From Brachycybe producta (Eukaryota; Arthropoda; Diplopoda; Playtdesmida; Andrognathidae): 64,000 nucleotides of DNA. A program made the position numbers and the translations under genes. Below, piece by piece: positions 20,514 through 31,310 of this stretch (positions are counted from its first letter, which is position 1; every line of letters begins with the position of its first letter). Below the pieces are notes generated by a model. That model saw nothing but the letters and a program-made list of their open reading frames with translations, was not told the DNA's origin and did no database searches. The stretch covers positions 607,501 through 671,500 of the forward strand of contig JAUPFP010000065.1 in assembly GCA_036925085.1 (NCBI GenBank). Reading direction: 5' to 3'.

Positions 20514-23500
20514 CTAATAACTAGGGCCTGGGGTAGGTGATACATCTCTCCCCCCAACTAGGTCTTGAACATCTTCTTTTCGCCTTTCGTTGTATGGGCA
20601 CATATGAACGATGTTCACTTTGCCTCGAACCATTTTTCCCCAAATGTTTTCATGTTCTAGCTCGTAAACAGTGTCAGTTATTTTATTTGTCACAGTATAT
20701 CCTTCCTTGTAGATGTATCGTAATTTCTTTGCTTCATTTAGCACCACTCTGGAGTCTCGGACCAGGACTCTCTGTCCGATTTGGTACTCCTCAGGTTTTT
20801 TCCTTCTTGCATCATAATATTTCTTTTGACGCAGGTGAGCTTGATGAAGATTGTTTTTGGCTGCCAGGAGCGGATCTTCTTTCTCCTGTATACCTCCAGT
20901 TTTCAACTTTACATCTGCCGTTCTCGGAAGGTTAGGAACTCTGTTGTCTATCGGTAGTCTTGCTTCTCTTCCAAACATCAGTCGATAAGGTGGGAACTTA
21001 GCAGAACCATGTTTAGCTGTATTGTAAGCGAATACAGCCGGTTGTAGATGAAAATACCAGTCTTTCTGCTGTTTTCCAGGTGTCAAAGCTTTTCTAACGA
21101 TTTGCATCACGGTTTTATTTGTCCTTTCAGCCAAACCATCCCCTTGAGGAAAGTAGGCTGTTGTCGTCGTATGTCTCACTCCCAATTCTTCGAACAGCTC
21201 CTGAGCCTCCTGAGCTGTGAAAGGAGTCCCTCTGTCCGTTAAGATTCGAATTGGAGTCCCAATTTGATGAATAATCACATCCTCGATGAAGCTTTTAGTT
21301 GTTTTCGCACTCTGTCTTTGCACTGCTCGTGCAAAACAGTATCGGGTTGCATAATCCACTGCTAGAATGATATGTTGTACACCTCCCAAGGACTTGGGAA
21401 GAGGTCCAATGTAATCGATGCTCCAGCACTCCCCAGGTTGTCCAATTGGCATTTCATGTAGAAATCCAGGGATCTTCTGTTGTGGTTTGTTGCAAAGCTG
21501 ACAGATATGACAAGTGCGCACGTAATCAATCGTATCAGCTTTCCAGGAGTCCCAGTAGAATCGTTGGGCTACTCTTTCCAAAGTTTTATCCTGTCCTAGG
21601 TGTCCAGCTTCTGGTGTATCGTGAAGCATCTCCAACACCTCGGAGATCAGATGTTTCGGTACAACATTCAATAGTGTAGCAACCTCACTTCGCCGGTATA
21701 CTATTGCACAAAGTATATCATCAACCAAGACATACTTCTTTTTTAGTTCATCGTCCGAATGATTTGTTAAAGATTCAATTATCCTTTCCAGTTCGGGATC
21801 ACATCTTTGTTCGCCTGCCCAGTCCCAGATGCTTGCAGCAGCAAAGATCACACCATCATCAAGGTCGTCAGGTTCAGGCTGTAATCTCCAGTTTGGTGGC
21901 ACATCCACAGGTTGTCGAGAAATACAGTCTGCATCGACATGAGATATTCCAGCCTTATAAACGATGGTATAGTTGTATTCCTGCATCAGGAGTTGCCATC
22001 TCCCAAGTCTACCCTCCAGTCTTTGAGCGGTTTTCATATAACATAGTGAGTGATGGTCCGTAACGATCACAAAAGGTTTGTTGAACAGGTACGGTCTGAA
22101 CTTAGTCACTCCATAGATTATGGCGAGGCATTCCTTGTCCGTAGTGGAGTAATTAACCTCTGCAGCTTTTAACGTTCGAGAAACCGCACCGAGCATTTGT
22201 AAAGGTTTGTCTTTAGATTTTTGGTATAGGATCGCTCCAACTCCTTTTCCTGACGCGTCGCTATGCATACTCAGTTCCCCTTGTGGATCGTAAACTGCTA
22301 ACACAGGTGCTTCAGTCAGCTTCTTCTTGAGCAGGCTGAACGCAGCTTCACACTCGATAGTCCACTCAAAGTTGGTTTCCTTCTTTGTAAGGTTAGTAAG
22401 TGGCTTGGCAAAATGAGCGAAGTTGGCAATATGTTTCCGATAAAATCCTGCAATTCCAAGAAATCGTCTTGTTTCTTTAAGATTCGTAGGTGCCGGAAGC
22501 TCAGAAATCGCTTCCACCTTCTTCGGATCTGGTTGCACCCCTCGAGCAGAAATCAGATGTCCGAGATACAGCACCTCCTCGTATCCAAAGTAGCATTTTC
22601 CAGGGTTAAGTTTCAGATCGGCATCATCCAATAGATTTAGGATAAGGTTGAGTCGTTCGATGAATTGTTCAAATGTCTTGCCAAAGACAATGATGTCGTC
22701 AAGGTAAACGAGGCAAGTTTCCCATTTATTTCCAGCAAGTAGGATGTCCAGGGCTCTCTGCATAGTTGCTGGTGCGTTGCATAACCCAAAAGGCATCCTA
22801 TTGAACTCGAATAGTCCTCCAGGTGTAATAAATGCGGTTTTTTCCTTGTCCTCATCAGCCATGTTGAACTGCCAATATCCAGACTTCATATCTAGCGTGG
22901 CATAGTATCGAGCTCCATGAAGTGAATCCAAGGCATCATCGATCCTTGGCAAAGGATAGTTGTCCACTTTTGTTTGGGTATTTAACCGCCGATAATCCAC
23001 ACAAAATCGATATTGTCCATCTTTCTTTTTGACTAGGACCACGGGAGAAGAGTAAGGTGACTTTGAAGGTCTGATGACACCAGCATCGAGCATTTCCTGC
23101 ACATTTGTTTTTATTATGGCACGTTGTTCTGGGCTGTGCCTCCTTAAGGGCTCCCGGACCGGTGGCAAGCCATTGGTGTCGATCCGGTGTTGAGTCAAGT
23201 TTGTACTTCCCAACTCGTCCTGAGTAAACGCAAATGATGTGCGGTGTCGTCGTAGTAAGTCTTTCAAAATGTCTCTTTGCTCCTTCTTCAGAGTTGGTCC
23301 CAGTTGCATGGCTTCGTCGAACTCCTGATCTGACATTTCCACTTTTCCGATAACGGGAATTTCTGAGGAAGCAACATCTTCCTTGAACTCGACATCTTGT
23401 TCTATGCAGTATTCGGTCTGCATGTGAGCAACGATCTCTCCGGTAGCAATTCCGACAGCATTGAGAGTTGTGTTCATGACTTCGATCTTGAAAGTCATTT

Positions 23501-24524
23501 CATCCTGCCCTTGCATAATACCAGGAGCAACAAATACTCCTTTCCAAGAACGCAGCTTCTCATCAGGAACCACCGCGAAGATGTCCGTCTCCCTCAGTAT
23601 CCGGTTAGCCTTAACTTCGATCGATCTTATCTGTCCGGGGTTTAAGGTGACATGGTCTATGGATCTCAGCACTTGAGCCTCATCTACAACATGGATGACG
23701 TTGATTTCACTCTCCGTCTTCCTGATTTCGTCTGTCTCCTTGCTTCTTCCAGGTGGTATGACCCCTTCCTCGGATGCACTTTGCACATAACTCTGTATGC
23801 ACTGCTGGTAGACTGCTCGATCGAACATGTTTTCCCAAAAGAAAACTTTGTTGGATTTCATCTCGATTACCAATCGAAAAGCTTTTCCAAGATCCCTTCC
23901 TAGTATGGCTTCTTTCTTTCCTTTTATCACTAGAAAACAAGCTCTTATGGCCTTTTCTCCAAGCTCTACAGTGGCGCATATCTGTCCGAGAATTCCGATT
24001 GTCGTTCCTCCGATCACTCCAACGGTTGGTGGTGCTACGATTGGCTCCACTTGAAGACCCAGTTCTTCCACCTTTGCTTCTGAAAGCACACTTGCGAAAG
24101 CTCCGGAGTCGACAAGTAAACGAAGAGGCTTTTGATTGATGATGACTGTAACTCGAGGCGACTCGTCTTTGCCATCATATTCCCCGATTTCTTTGGGCTG
24201 GCACTGCTCTTTGATGTGCTCCCAAATGCTCTTCATTACTTTTCTGCAGCAGGTCCTACCCTTGGTTGGATCTCGCTCCTGCTTCTTGGCAGCACAACAC
24301 TCCCCGGAGTGTGCAATCTGTTCTAGATAGGCTTCACGACATCCGCTCTCACTACAGTGCCTTCTGTATTGCTGTAGCATCTCGTACCAAGTCAGAAGAT
24401 CTTCCTCAGTCCACTTTTCGATGGCCTGTATCGTTGTTTCGGTTCCGTTTCCATTTTCGTTACCGTTTTTAGTTTCCGTAGGGGTTCGTTGACTCTCAGG
24501 TGAAGGATCCCCCTCATTCTTCAC
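20514..24524 (-). CDS. Gypsy-2 pol: protease, RT, RNase H, integrase (open)
   Basis: Single open frame of 1336 codons. Aspartic protease near residues 130-150 (LLVDSGAFASVLS). Reverse transcriptase with YRFCVDYRRLN, AFITPGGLFEFNRMPFGL and YLDDIIVFG. RNase H with MHSDASGKGVGAILYQ and the DADCIS motif. Integrase with an HHCC finger (HDTPEAGHLG ... CHICQLC), catalytic D, D and E in WSIDYIGPLP, LTDRGTPF and GDGLAERTNKTV, and a C-terminal part ending in a GPSY tail. The product would be a polyprotein that copies element RNA and integrates the cDNA. Length and domain set are normal for Ty3/gypsy. The gag frame ends six bases upstream, so expression by frame change is likely. All landmark residues I looked for are present. 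Confidence 0.95.
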   Translation of the reverse strand: MKNEGDPSPESQRTPTETKNGNENGNGTETTIQAIEKWTEEDLLTWYEMLQQYRRHCSESGCREAYLEQIAHSGECCAAKKQERDPTKGRTCCRKVMKSIWEHIKEQCQPKEIGEYDGKDESPRVTVIINQKPLRLLVDSGAFASVLSEAKVEELGLQVEPIVAPPTVGVIGGTTIGILGQICATVELGEKAIRACFLVIKGKKEAILGRDLGKAFRLVIEMKSNKVFFWENMFDRAVYQQCIQSYVQSASEEGVIPPGRSKETDEIRKTESEINVIHVVDEAQVLRSIDHVTLNPGQIRSIEVKANRILRETDIFAVVPDEKLRSWKGVFVAPGIMQGQDEMTFKIEVMNTTLNAVGIATGEIVAHMQTEYCIEQDVEFKEDVASSEIPVIGKVEMSDQEFDEAMQLGPTLKKEQRDILKDLLRRHRTSFAFTQDELGSTNLTQHRIDTNGLPPVREPLRRHSPEQRAIIKTNVQEMLDAGVIRPSKSPYSSPVVLVKKKDGQYRFCVDYRRLNTQTKVDNYPLPRIDDALDSLHGARYYATLDMKSGYWQFNMADEDKEKTAFITPGGLFEFNRMPFGLCNAPATMQRALDILLAGNKWETCLVYLDDIIVFGKTFEQFIERLNLILNLLDDADLKLNPGKCYFGYEEVLYLGHLISARGVQPDPKKVEAISELPAPTNLKETRRFLGIAGFYRKHIANFAHFAKPLTNLTKKETNFEWTIECEAAFSLLKKKLTEAPVLAVYDPQGELSMHSDASGKGVGAILYQKSKDKPLQMLGAVSRTLKAAEVNYSTTDKECLAIIYGVTKFRPYLFNKPFVIVTDHHSLCYMKTAQRLEGRLGRWQLLMQEYNYTIVYKAGISHVDADCISRQPVDVPPNWRLQPEPDDLDDGVIFAAASIWDWAGEQRCDPELERIIESLTNHSDDELKKKYVLVDDILCAIVYRRSEVATLLNVVPKHLISEVLEMLHDTPEAGHLGQDKTLERVAQRFYWDSWKADTIDYVRTCHICQLCNKPQQKIPGFLHEMPIGQPGECWSIDYIGPLPKSLGGVQHIILAVDYATRYCFARAVQRQSAKTTKSFIEDVIIHQIGTPIRILTDRGTPFTAQEAQELFEELGVRHTTTTAYFPQGDGLAERTNKTVMQIVRKALTPGKQQKDWYFHLQPAVFAYNTAKHGSAKFPPYRLMFGREARLPIDNRVPNLPRTADVKLKTGGIQEKEDPLLAAKNNLHQAHLRQKKYYDARRKKPEEYQIGQRVLVRDSRVVLNEAKKLRYIYKEGYTVTNKITDTVYELEHENIWGKMVRGKVNIVHMCPYNERRKEDVQDLVGGRDVSPTPGPSY
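20550..20561 (-). other. Internal polypurine-tract-like copy in Gypsy-2
   Basis: CCCCCCAACTAG on the plus strand (minus: CTAGTTGGGGGG) lies at the 3' end of pol. It is the same 12 bases as the terminal tract at 17000-17011 next to the 3' LTR. It could act as a central plus-strand primer, as in some retroviruses and LTR elements, or be a chance or duplicated coding repeat. Confidence 0.55.
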
Positions 24525-24529
24525 CCCTC

Positions 24530-27065
24530 CTAGTTTAACCCATCAACTAGGGCAGTCAATGGAATGTAGCTGACTTTATCCCCCAGATAGATGACAGCCA
24601 ATTCCGTTCCATTTGATCCGATCACTACATCTGTCAGGTAGAGTTCCTCCAGTTCACATTCCTCATCTGTGAGTTCGTTGAGGGTATTTCGTGTCGGACA
24701 GTTCCTGGAGAAGTGTCCCATTCCTTGACATTTGTAGCACTTTGCCTTGGTCTCGTCCACTTTTTTCCTCACAGCCGATGAGCTTCGGGCAGCTCCAGTC
24801 GCCGCCGATCCACTCTTTGTGCTCCTCGGATTTATCGAGGTTCGGTTCGGATTCCTGGACGAACCATTCGCACTGTTCGAGCTTGGTGCATACGCTGAAC
24901 CTGAAGAATTCGCAGCATTGTTGTTTCCCTGCGCTGTAGATCTAGAGTTTGATGTCCTGCTGGAAGTTCTACCAGTAGATCCTCCAGCTCGATCTTCCTC
25001 TCCATCCTCTCCTCGATTCAGCTTCCATCTCCCAGCCAAGAATAAGGTGCTCTCTATGTTGACAACATACTCCATGAAGGCTTTCAAATTGGTGCTAGGA
25101 GCGGCTAGCACTGCATCGCTCATAGTAAGGTGTAATGCTTCGCGAATCTGTCCTATTCGCAAAACATCAGTCAGAACCGGGTAAAGTCTTTCGGATAACC
25201 GTAGGAATTTCCTGATGAAAGATGGAGTGGGCTCTCCCTCTTCTTGCTTCATATCTGTCAATTCCTTTTTCAGGATCAGATCCTCGTCAGGTCGTCCGAA
25301 GGCTTCCAACATCTTTTCTTTTAATCCTTACCGTCCAAACCTGGATTACGAGCTCTAGTCTGTGACAACCAGTGGCAAGCGTCCTTCTTTACACATGTTG
25401 TAATGTAGAAGTAGCGATGTCTGGGTGACCATTCATGTAGAGCGGCGATCGTTTCAAACTCCTCTAGAAATTCATTAACCTGACCATTCCCTGTAAAAGG
25501 TTTCAGTTGGTCAAGGGGATGACGATGACCGTATTGTCGATTCAGCTCCTCCACAGTGAGTTCTCGGACTACAGGCTGTGGGCACTCATTCCTTGAATCC
25601 TCCTGTGACGATTCAATCTCCTCACTTCGATGGCTGGAAGGAAGCCTGTGGTAGACTGCTTCCTCTACTGTCCCTCTGGCCCCGGCCCGTGGCTCGGGTT
25701 CACTTTGGATTAGAAGAGGAATTCCCTCCGGTCGTCTATCGAAGTCCCTGCTCCTCATGTCTTCAGAGAGAGCAGGTTGGTGGCGCTGCACAATTGGAAT
25801 CGGCCCTTCAGTTGAAGACTGGGCCAGAACTTGCGCTGATTCCGAAACGACAGGTTGAGTGAGCTGTCGTCGCTCCGCACTAGCGAATTGGTCATAGTAT
25901 CCAACCGGATAGGACTGTTCAGTTTGAGCTGACTGTACAGCTCGCAAAGTTAAAGTAGGCTGGGTAGACACCTCAGTCCGACTTGATTGTCCTTGTGATA
26001 CCGGCCGTAATGGTTGAAACACTCGAGTCGATGTCTCCGGCTGAGCTAGTTGAATTGGTTGAAAATGTTGTTCAGTTCGAGCAGAAGAAAACATTTGCAC
26101 AGGGGAGACAGGTTGAGTAACCTGTATAGGCTGATAATGCTGAACAGGCTGTTCATGAAAAACAGGCTGTACAGGCTGTGGTGGCTGTTGATACCCCCCA
26201 AATGTTCCAAACCCCTGTAGTCTGCTCTGTGGATAGGTATAAGGCTGATAATACTGGGGCCCCATTGGTGGGAAAGGCCCTTGTAGCTCCCCAGAGTAAG
26301 GTCCCATATTAACCGCGGCCCGCTGTTGGGTACCACTAACATCTGAGTAAACATTGCCATATGTCGGCATCATTGTTTGTGGATAATAGTGTGGTCCCAT
26401 AGAGTAGTATTGGGGAAAATTCAAATTTTCCCGCCCATCCATAACCGTAGTGTTGTGAGGGAAAGGATTTGAATTCCCTCTCAAATTTGTTGACACGGGG
26501 TTGGTGAGAAAATGTGCTGACGTCATAGGATAAAAATATCCTGATTGGCTTGAAGAAATTCCAGCTGTTGGAATCTGTTGAGCCATCATTGGTCGAGAAT
26601 AAACTGATGACGTAGTAGCTCCTCCCATCCCGATGCTAATTGGTCCAGGGGTTATGTGTGTTGAAACCCCCCATTGGTTGTTAAAATTTCTCTCACTTGA
26701 GAAGATGATGTCATCATGGAGTGTCTACCATAGAAAGTAGCAGCTCCATTCTGTTCACTAGAATACAATGGACTGAGTTGTGGAGCGCTCCGCTCAAACG
26801 GAGCAGCACCCAATATGGCGTCCGGTGAAGACATGGATCTTGTATTCATTTCTTCTCCACGTGCTGTTAAAGGAGAGTCGGTCGATGGAAAATCAGGGAA
26901 ATTTCCCCTTTCCATCGTTCGATTTTCAAAATTCAAATTTCCTCTATAGGAAATCAATGGATTTCTTCTGGTACGGGGGTTCTGAAGAACCCTACCGCCG
27001 ATAGAGTCTTCGAATTGACCGTTGGACTGGTCAATTCTCACCGGACTTGAAGACGGATTCATCAT
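24530..27065 (-). pseudogene. Gypsy-2 gag region
   Basis: Minus-strand region from the leader side to pol. The first half encodes a Gln/Pro/Tyr-rich low-complexity N-terminus. A capsid-like domain follows around 25520-25330 and 25312-25050 (PLDQLKPFTGNGQVNEFLEEFE, then FIRKFLRLSERLYPVL). A Ser/Asn-rich linker and one CCHC knuckle, CYKCQGMGHFSRNC (near 24700-24740), complete it. Its reading is spread over more than one frame, with about one or two interruptions. It directly precedes pol. Confidence 0.8.
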
Positions 27066-27358
27066 CCGGTGAGTTGTTTTTTTTTTTTTTTATATTTTTC
27101 GATTTCCCTGGATATTTTGGGAAACCTGAAGTGTCTTTTAGTGTCTCTAGAATACTTTTACATCACAAAAAGTTATTTTAAAGCACTAACACAAGCACCT
27201 TCACTGTTTTTTCGGTCGAGATTTGACCACACATACACAAAATACACTTTAGTTCGTTAGAACTCCCTCCCGACCCACGAAAAACTTCTTGAAACCGTCT
27301 TTTTCAAGTTATTTCGGGACGAACGAGTGGGTTGCAGGTACCCCGCACCTCCACCAAA

Positions 27359-27886
27359 TGTAACACGCCGAGATTCTGTTTCCGGGCGGTCCTACTCCGT
27401 GGGGAACCTGAACCTACGCTCACTCGATTTTATGTCCCTAAATAAAGTTTAAACGGAGCCGGAGAGAATGTAGAAACGAACTTTTAATAAAATATATACA
27501 AGACATAACGAATGATGAAGACACTTTATAAAATAAGAACCTCGAAAGGCTTAAGACTGTTCCTTTCCCGGAACATCAAAATGACGATGCGTCCAGATTG
27601 ATGATCAGCTGAGAAAGAACAGCTGATATTTGAATTTGCCTCTCAGTTTGATAGCGATCGTCTACGCCCCTTTTGTGACGTAGCGATCGCCTGATTGGCC
27701 AATTCACCTATCAGCTGTGACAGTTCAAACGTCATCGATCTGGCCTCGTGAGAGCGGCCAACAATTTGAAGAGAAAGGGAGGAAGGAAGGGAGATCGATA
27801 CGATAATCGATCTCTTGATAGAGATTATGCAGCACGTTTGTGTACAACCCCTGATAAGCCAGACACCCGAAACGTGGCGTGTCACA
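27359..27886 (-). repeat. Gypsy-2 5' LTR (528 bp)
   Basis: Transcriptional 5' LTR of the minus-strand element. Just inside it, 27358 leftwards reads TTTGGTGGAGGTGCGGGGTA on the minus strand, the likely primer-binding site. It is followed on the plus strand by CTAT, the target duplication. Confidence 0.95.
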
Positions 27887-27890
27887 CTAT

Positions 27891-29430
27891 TGATATAAAC
27901 CCAACAACAATTTCAATATTTTTTAATGCTGCAAATATATGCATTGTCAAAACAAAACAAAATTATGACTCCCATAAAATACGTTTTTCCTGCACAAAAT
28001 CCCCAGCAAGCGAGTTCCATTGTCGAATCGCCCTATGGACAAATGACCAGTAATAAGAATCTGTTCGTACAAAAATCTCTCCAACTTTGTTAGAGTGGTC
28101 ACCCCTACCCAAATATAATGCCCTGCAAAGTTTACTTGAAGTAGGTTTAGGGCAAGAGCCTTCTAGCATTCGATTAAAGATATTAAGACTAAAATCTGAA
28201 CGTCTTGCAAGTAAACTATCCCAACCAAGCTCTGAAAGCATTTTAGTTACACTGTCGGCATATCCATATTTACCACAAACAAACCTAGCAGCCCTGCGTT
28301 GGACCATTTCTATAGAGTGAGCTAAGTCTTCAGTGTGGGGATTACACACGGAGCTGCAGCATTCTAGATGGGGACGTACTAATGATTGATATGCTTTACA
28401 TTTTACCTCCCTGGGACACCTTAGAACGCGTTGACTAAACCTAAGCATCTGCATAGACTTGGAAATAATCTGTTTGACGTGCAGCTTCCAAGAAAGTTTA
28501 GCTGTAACGATAAATTATTGTATCATCTGCAAATAGCCGGCTATTGCTGCTAACTTCACTGCTGAGGTCATTGATATATAAAAGAAACAGAAGCGGACCC
28601 AGCACACTACCCTGAGGAACCCCTGATGTAACCCCTATCCAGTCAGATTCAGACCCACCTGCAACAACCCTTTGTTTCCTGTCACTCAAAAAAGAATGCA
28701 CCCATTTATACACCTGTTCACCCAATCCATACCCACTAACTTTTGTCATTAGTTTTGAGTGAGAAACTGTGTCAAATGCCTTGCAGAGATCAAGAAAAAC
28801 CAAATCTATCTGACTGCCTTTGTCTAAAATTTTCTGAAGGTCATCAACTAAAAGAATAAGCTGGGTTTCACATGAACGCCCCTAAGAAACCCATGCTGGT
28901 TATCACACAAAAGATTGTTTACCATAAGAAAATTCATTGAGGAGGAATATATATGTTCAAGGACCTTGCAAACTATCGAGGTTAAAGACACGGGTCTGTA
29001 ATTAGTTACCTGCGACTTGTCTCCTGATTTAAAAATTGGACTAACATTAGCTAATTTCCACATATCTGGTACAATACCGACATCTAAACTCTGTTGAAAA
29101 ATTAACTGAAGGTATGGACCCAACTCTTGTGCAAGATTTTTTAAAATGATAGCATACATCCCATCTGGACCACAGGTTTTATTTGAGTCTAATTTTAGAA
29201 GTTGCTTGACTATCCCATCTGCAGTTATTACAATTTGATCCATACAAAGAGATGTTGAAGGAAAAAACTCATGTGGTAGGCCATCATCAATTGTGAAGAC
29301 CTTCTTGTATTGTACATTTAATAAGGTAGCTTTCCCTACTGGATCTGAAACAAGCTTCCCATTTGTGTCAACCAGAGAAGGAATAGATTCTCTACTTCGC
29401 CTAGAGTTCTTGATGTAACACCAAAATAGT
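27891..29430 (-). mobile_element. LINE-B: CR1/Jockey-like LINE, 5' truncated
   Basis: Minus-strand reverse transcriptase of a non-LTR retrotransposon. From the 5' side: a linker reading FWCYIKNSRRSRESIPSLVD (29425-29370); RT with DSNKTCGPDGMYAIILKNLA and VTNYRPVSLTSIVCKVLE; after a frameshift near 28850, FLDLCKAFDTVSH, SGVPQGSVLGPLLFLLYIND and the catalytic FADD (near 28530). A deletion near 28500 removes the region after the FADD motif. The C-terminal segment (28454-27963) contains LVRPHLECCSSVCNP and MVQRRAARFVCG. The endonuclease is absent. The 3' untranslated part is split by Gypsy-2 and ends at 16377. It is a dead copy inserted in duplicated block A. A related plus-strand fragment lies at 39772-40401. 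Confidence 0.88.
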
Positions 29431-29462
29431 GCAGTTTGTTATTGTAATGTAAAGTATTCCAC

Positions 29463-31310
29463 CAAAAAGGGTGCCCTCAAGGTTCCTGTTTAGGCCCCAT
29501 ACTGTGGCTCATGTTAATGGAAATCTTCTTCAAGCATATTAGATCAAAGCTCAAGGGAGGGGATACTCTGCAAGCTTTCGCTGATGACGTAATAGTAGTC
29601 ATCACAGGGAAATGGGAAATCAGTCAAAGCTATTAAATGAAAGATAGGCCCAGTCCTAAAAAGCTGCCTTGCATGGGCACATATGTCGAAATTGCAGTTC
29701 TCAATTCTAAAGACAAGCGCGATCTTCTTTCCAGCCTCAAATATTAGATATCCCAAGGTTGTCTTTAATGGGTGGGAAGTTAAGCTAGGTGATAGCATTA
29801 AATACCTAGGCTTATTTAAAGACTCAAAAATTCCAATGGCTTACCCACATAAAAAGAATCCAAGAAAAGGGTATGCAGATGGCTGTAAGGCTAATCTATA
29901 TATGTGGTAGTGAGTGGGGGGTTAAACCTATAACCTTAAAGCAAGTATACCTTAGATGCATAGAACCAATGATCCTTTATGGATCTGAGGTATGGGGAAT
30001 AAAAGCTAAAGATACAAGAATTAGGTCTCGACTAGACGCCATGCAAAGGCCCTTTTTGAGGGCTATGAGCAAGGCTCACAAACATCGAATAAAGCCCTAC
30101 AGGTTATTATAAGTTGCACACCACTGTGGCTCATAGCAGAAATAAATCATAGAAATATAGTAGAGTAAGAGTAATATATAGAGGAAAACCTTGATACCCC
30201 GATACCTATAGGTATGAAGAAACACCCAAGCCTAGGCCTAATCCATGCAATTGAAGAATGGAACGATGAAAAATCCATTGATAGCCATCTCTTAGGATTC
30301 ACAGATGGATCAAAGATATACAGGAAACTAGGGGCAGCCCTTATTTTAATTGAAAACGAGGTAAAGATAAATTAATGAACAGCCCGCCTCCCGGATGAAA
30401 GCACAGTTTTTCAAGCCGAGGTGATGGCCCTCTATATGGTAGCAATTCAAATTCTATTAAAGGAGGTAAAAAGGGGATAAAAAATGCACTAATGCCTACA
30501 ACGCCAATAGAAAGATCAGAAAAAATTATTGTAAGAGGGGGCAAAGTATCTCTGATGTGGATAAAGGCCCATACCGGCCACCACTGGAATGAGGAGGTCG
30601 ACAGACAGGCAAAACAGGCTACCCATCACAGGACAATTGTCCAAGTGAGAACACCTCTAGTGTGGATTACTCAGCAAATGAAACACTTGGAAGCTTTATA
30701 TTGGCAACAAGACTGGGATATCTCCGAGAAGGGAAGGGAAACCTATAGGTGGCTACCCAAGGTCGACCCTAGGAGGCAGATCATATCTGGAAGGATAACC
30801 CAAGTCATAAGTGGCCATGGGGACTTCTCCTGATATAGAGCCCGCTTTAACCTTAACCCTGAAAGGGGAACAACGATGGGATTTGCTTATGTGGACTAGA
30901 GGAGGATTCCATTGATCATTTATTATGGAGGTGTGAATCTGGATAAATAACAGAAGCAAGAGAAAGACTTCAGAAGGCAGTTAGAGAGCAAAACATGCCA
31001 TGGCATTGTGAATTAGATAAGCTAATGGATAAGAACATACTTGGGGCCTTTAAAAGCTTTTGTAATGAAATTCTTAGTTCTCAAGTGTAACTACAGTAGT
31101 ATCAATTAAGTGAACTAAAGGAAATTTTTAAGCACTAGGTGGTTTTTTTGAGCGCAAGCTTTTTCCCACAAATAGGGTCTTCTTAGGGGTCCACAACTGG
31201 GCGGGTCCAGGCTATTTCGCCATTTGGCACTTTGGTGCGGGAAGCGAGGAACTAGGTGAATGTGGTGCCCTTATACCCTTCAGGGTGGGTGGGGCGTAGT
31301 ATCATTCCTG
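29463..31310 (+). mobile_element. LINE-A segment 3: RT core, RNase H, C-terminal finger
   Basis: Resumes LINE-A with KKGCPQGSCLGPILW (29460-29510) and the catalytic LQAFADDVIVV (29570-29610). The thumb/connection region follows (VKLGDSIKYLGLFKD near 29790, IEPMILYGSEVWG near 29965). An RNase H domain has GFTDGSKIYRKLGAALI (near 30295), AEVMALYMV and MWIKAHTGHHWNEEVD (near 30560). A Cys/His motif CLCGLEEDSIDHLLWRC (near 30885-30935) ends the protein. RNase H places LINE-A in the I group (I/R1/LOA-type). Multiple frameshifts and stops are present. The tail to about 31310 is taken as 3' untranslated sequence; its exact end is not certain. Confidence 0.85.

Larger units (their letters stand above)
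16470..27886 (-). mobile_element. Gypsy-2: Ty3/gypsy LTR retrotransposon, largely whole, 11.4 kb
   Basis: Minus-strand element with two 528-base LTRs, flanked by CTAT at 16466-16469 and 27887-27890. In transcription order: LTR (27359-27886), primer-binding site just inside it (minus-strand TTTGGTGGAGGTGCGGGGTA), gag, a full-length pol frame, a third gene, polypurine tract (GTTGGGGGGAA) and LTR (16470-16997). One LTR difference was seen by eye, so it is a recent insertion. Pol and the third gene are each uninterrupted; gag has about one or two breaks or frame changes. It is inserted in the 3' untranslated part of LINE-B. Protein sequence places it in a different gypsy lineage from Gypsy-1 and Gypsy-3, and it lacks their hairpin leader. 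Confidence 0.95.
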
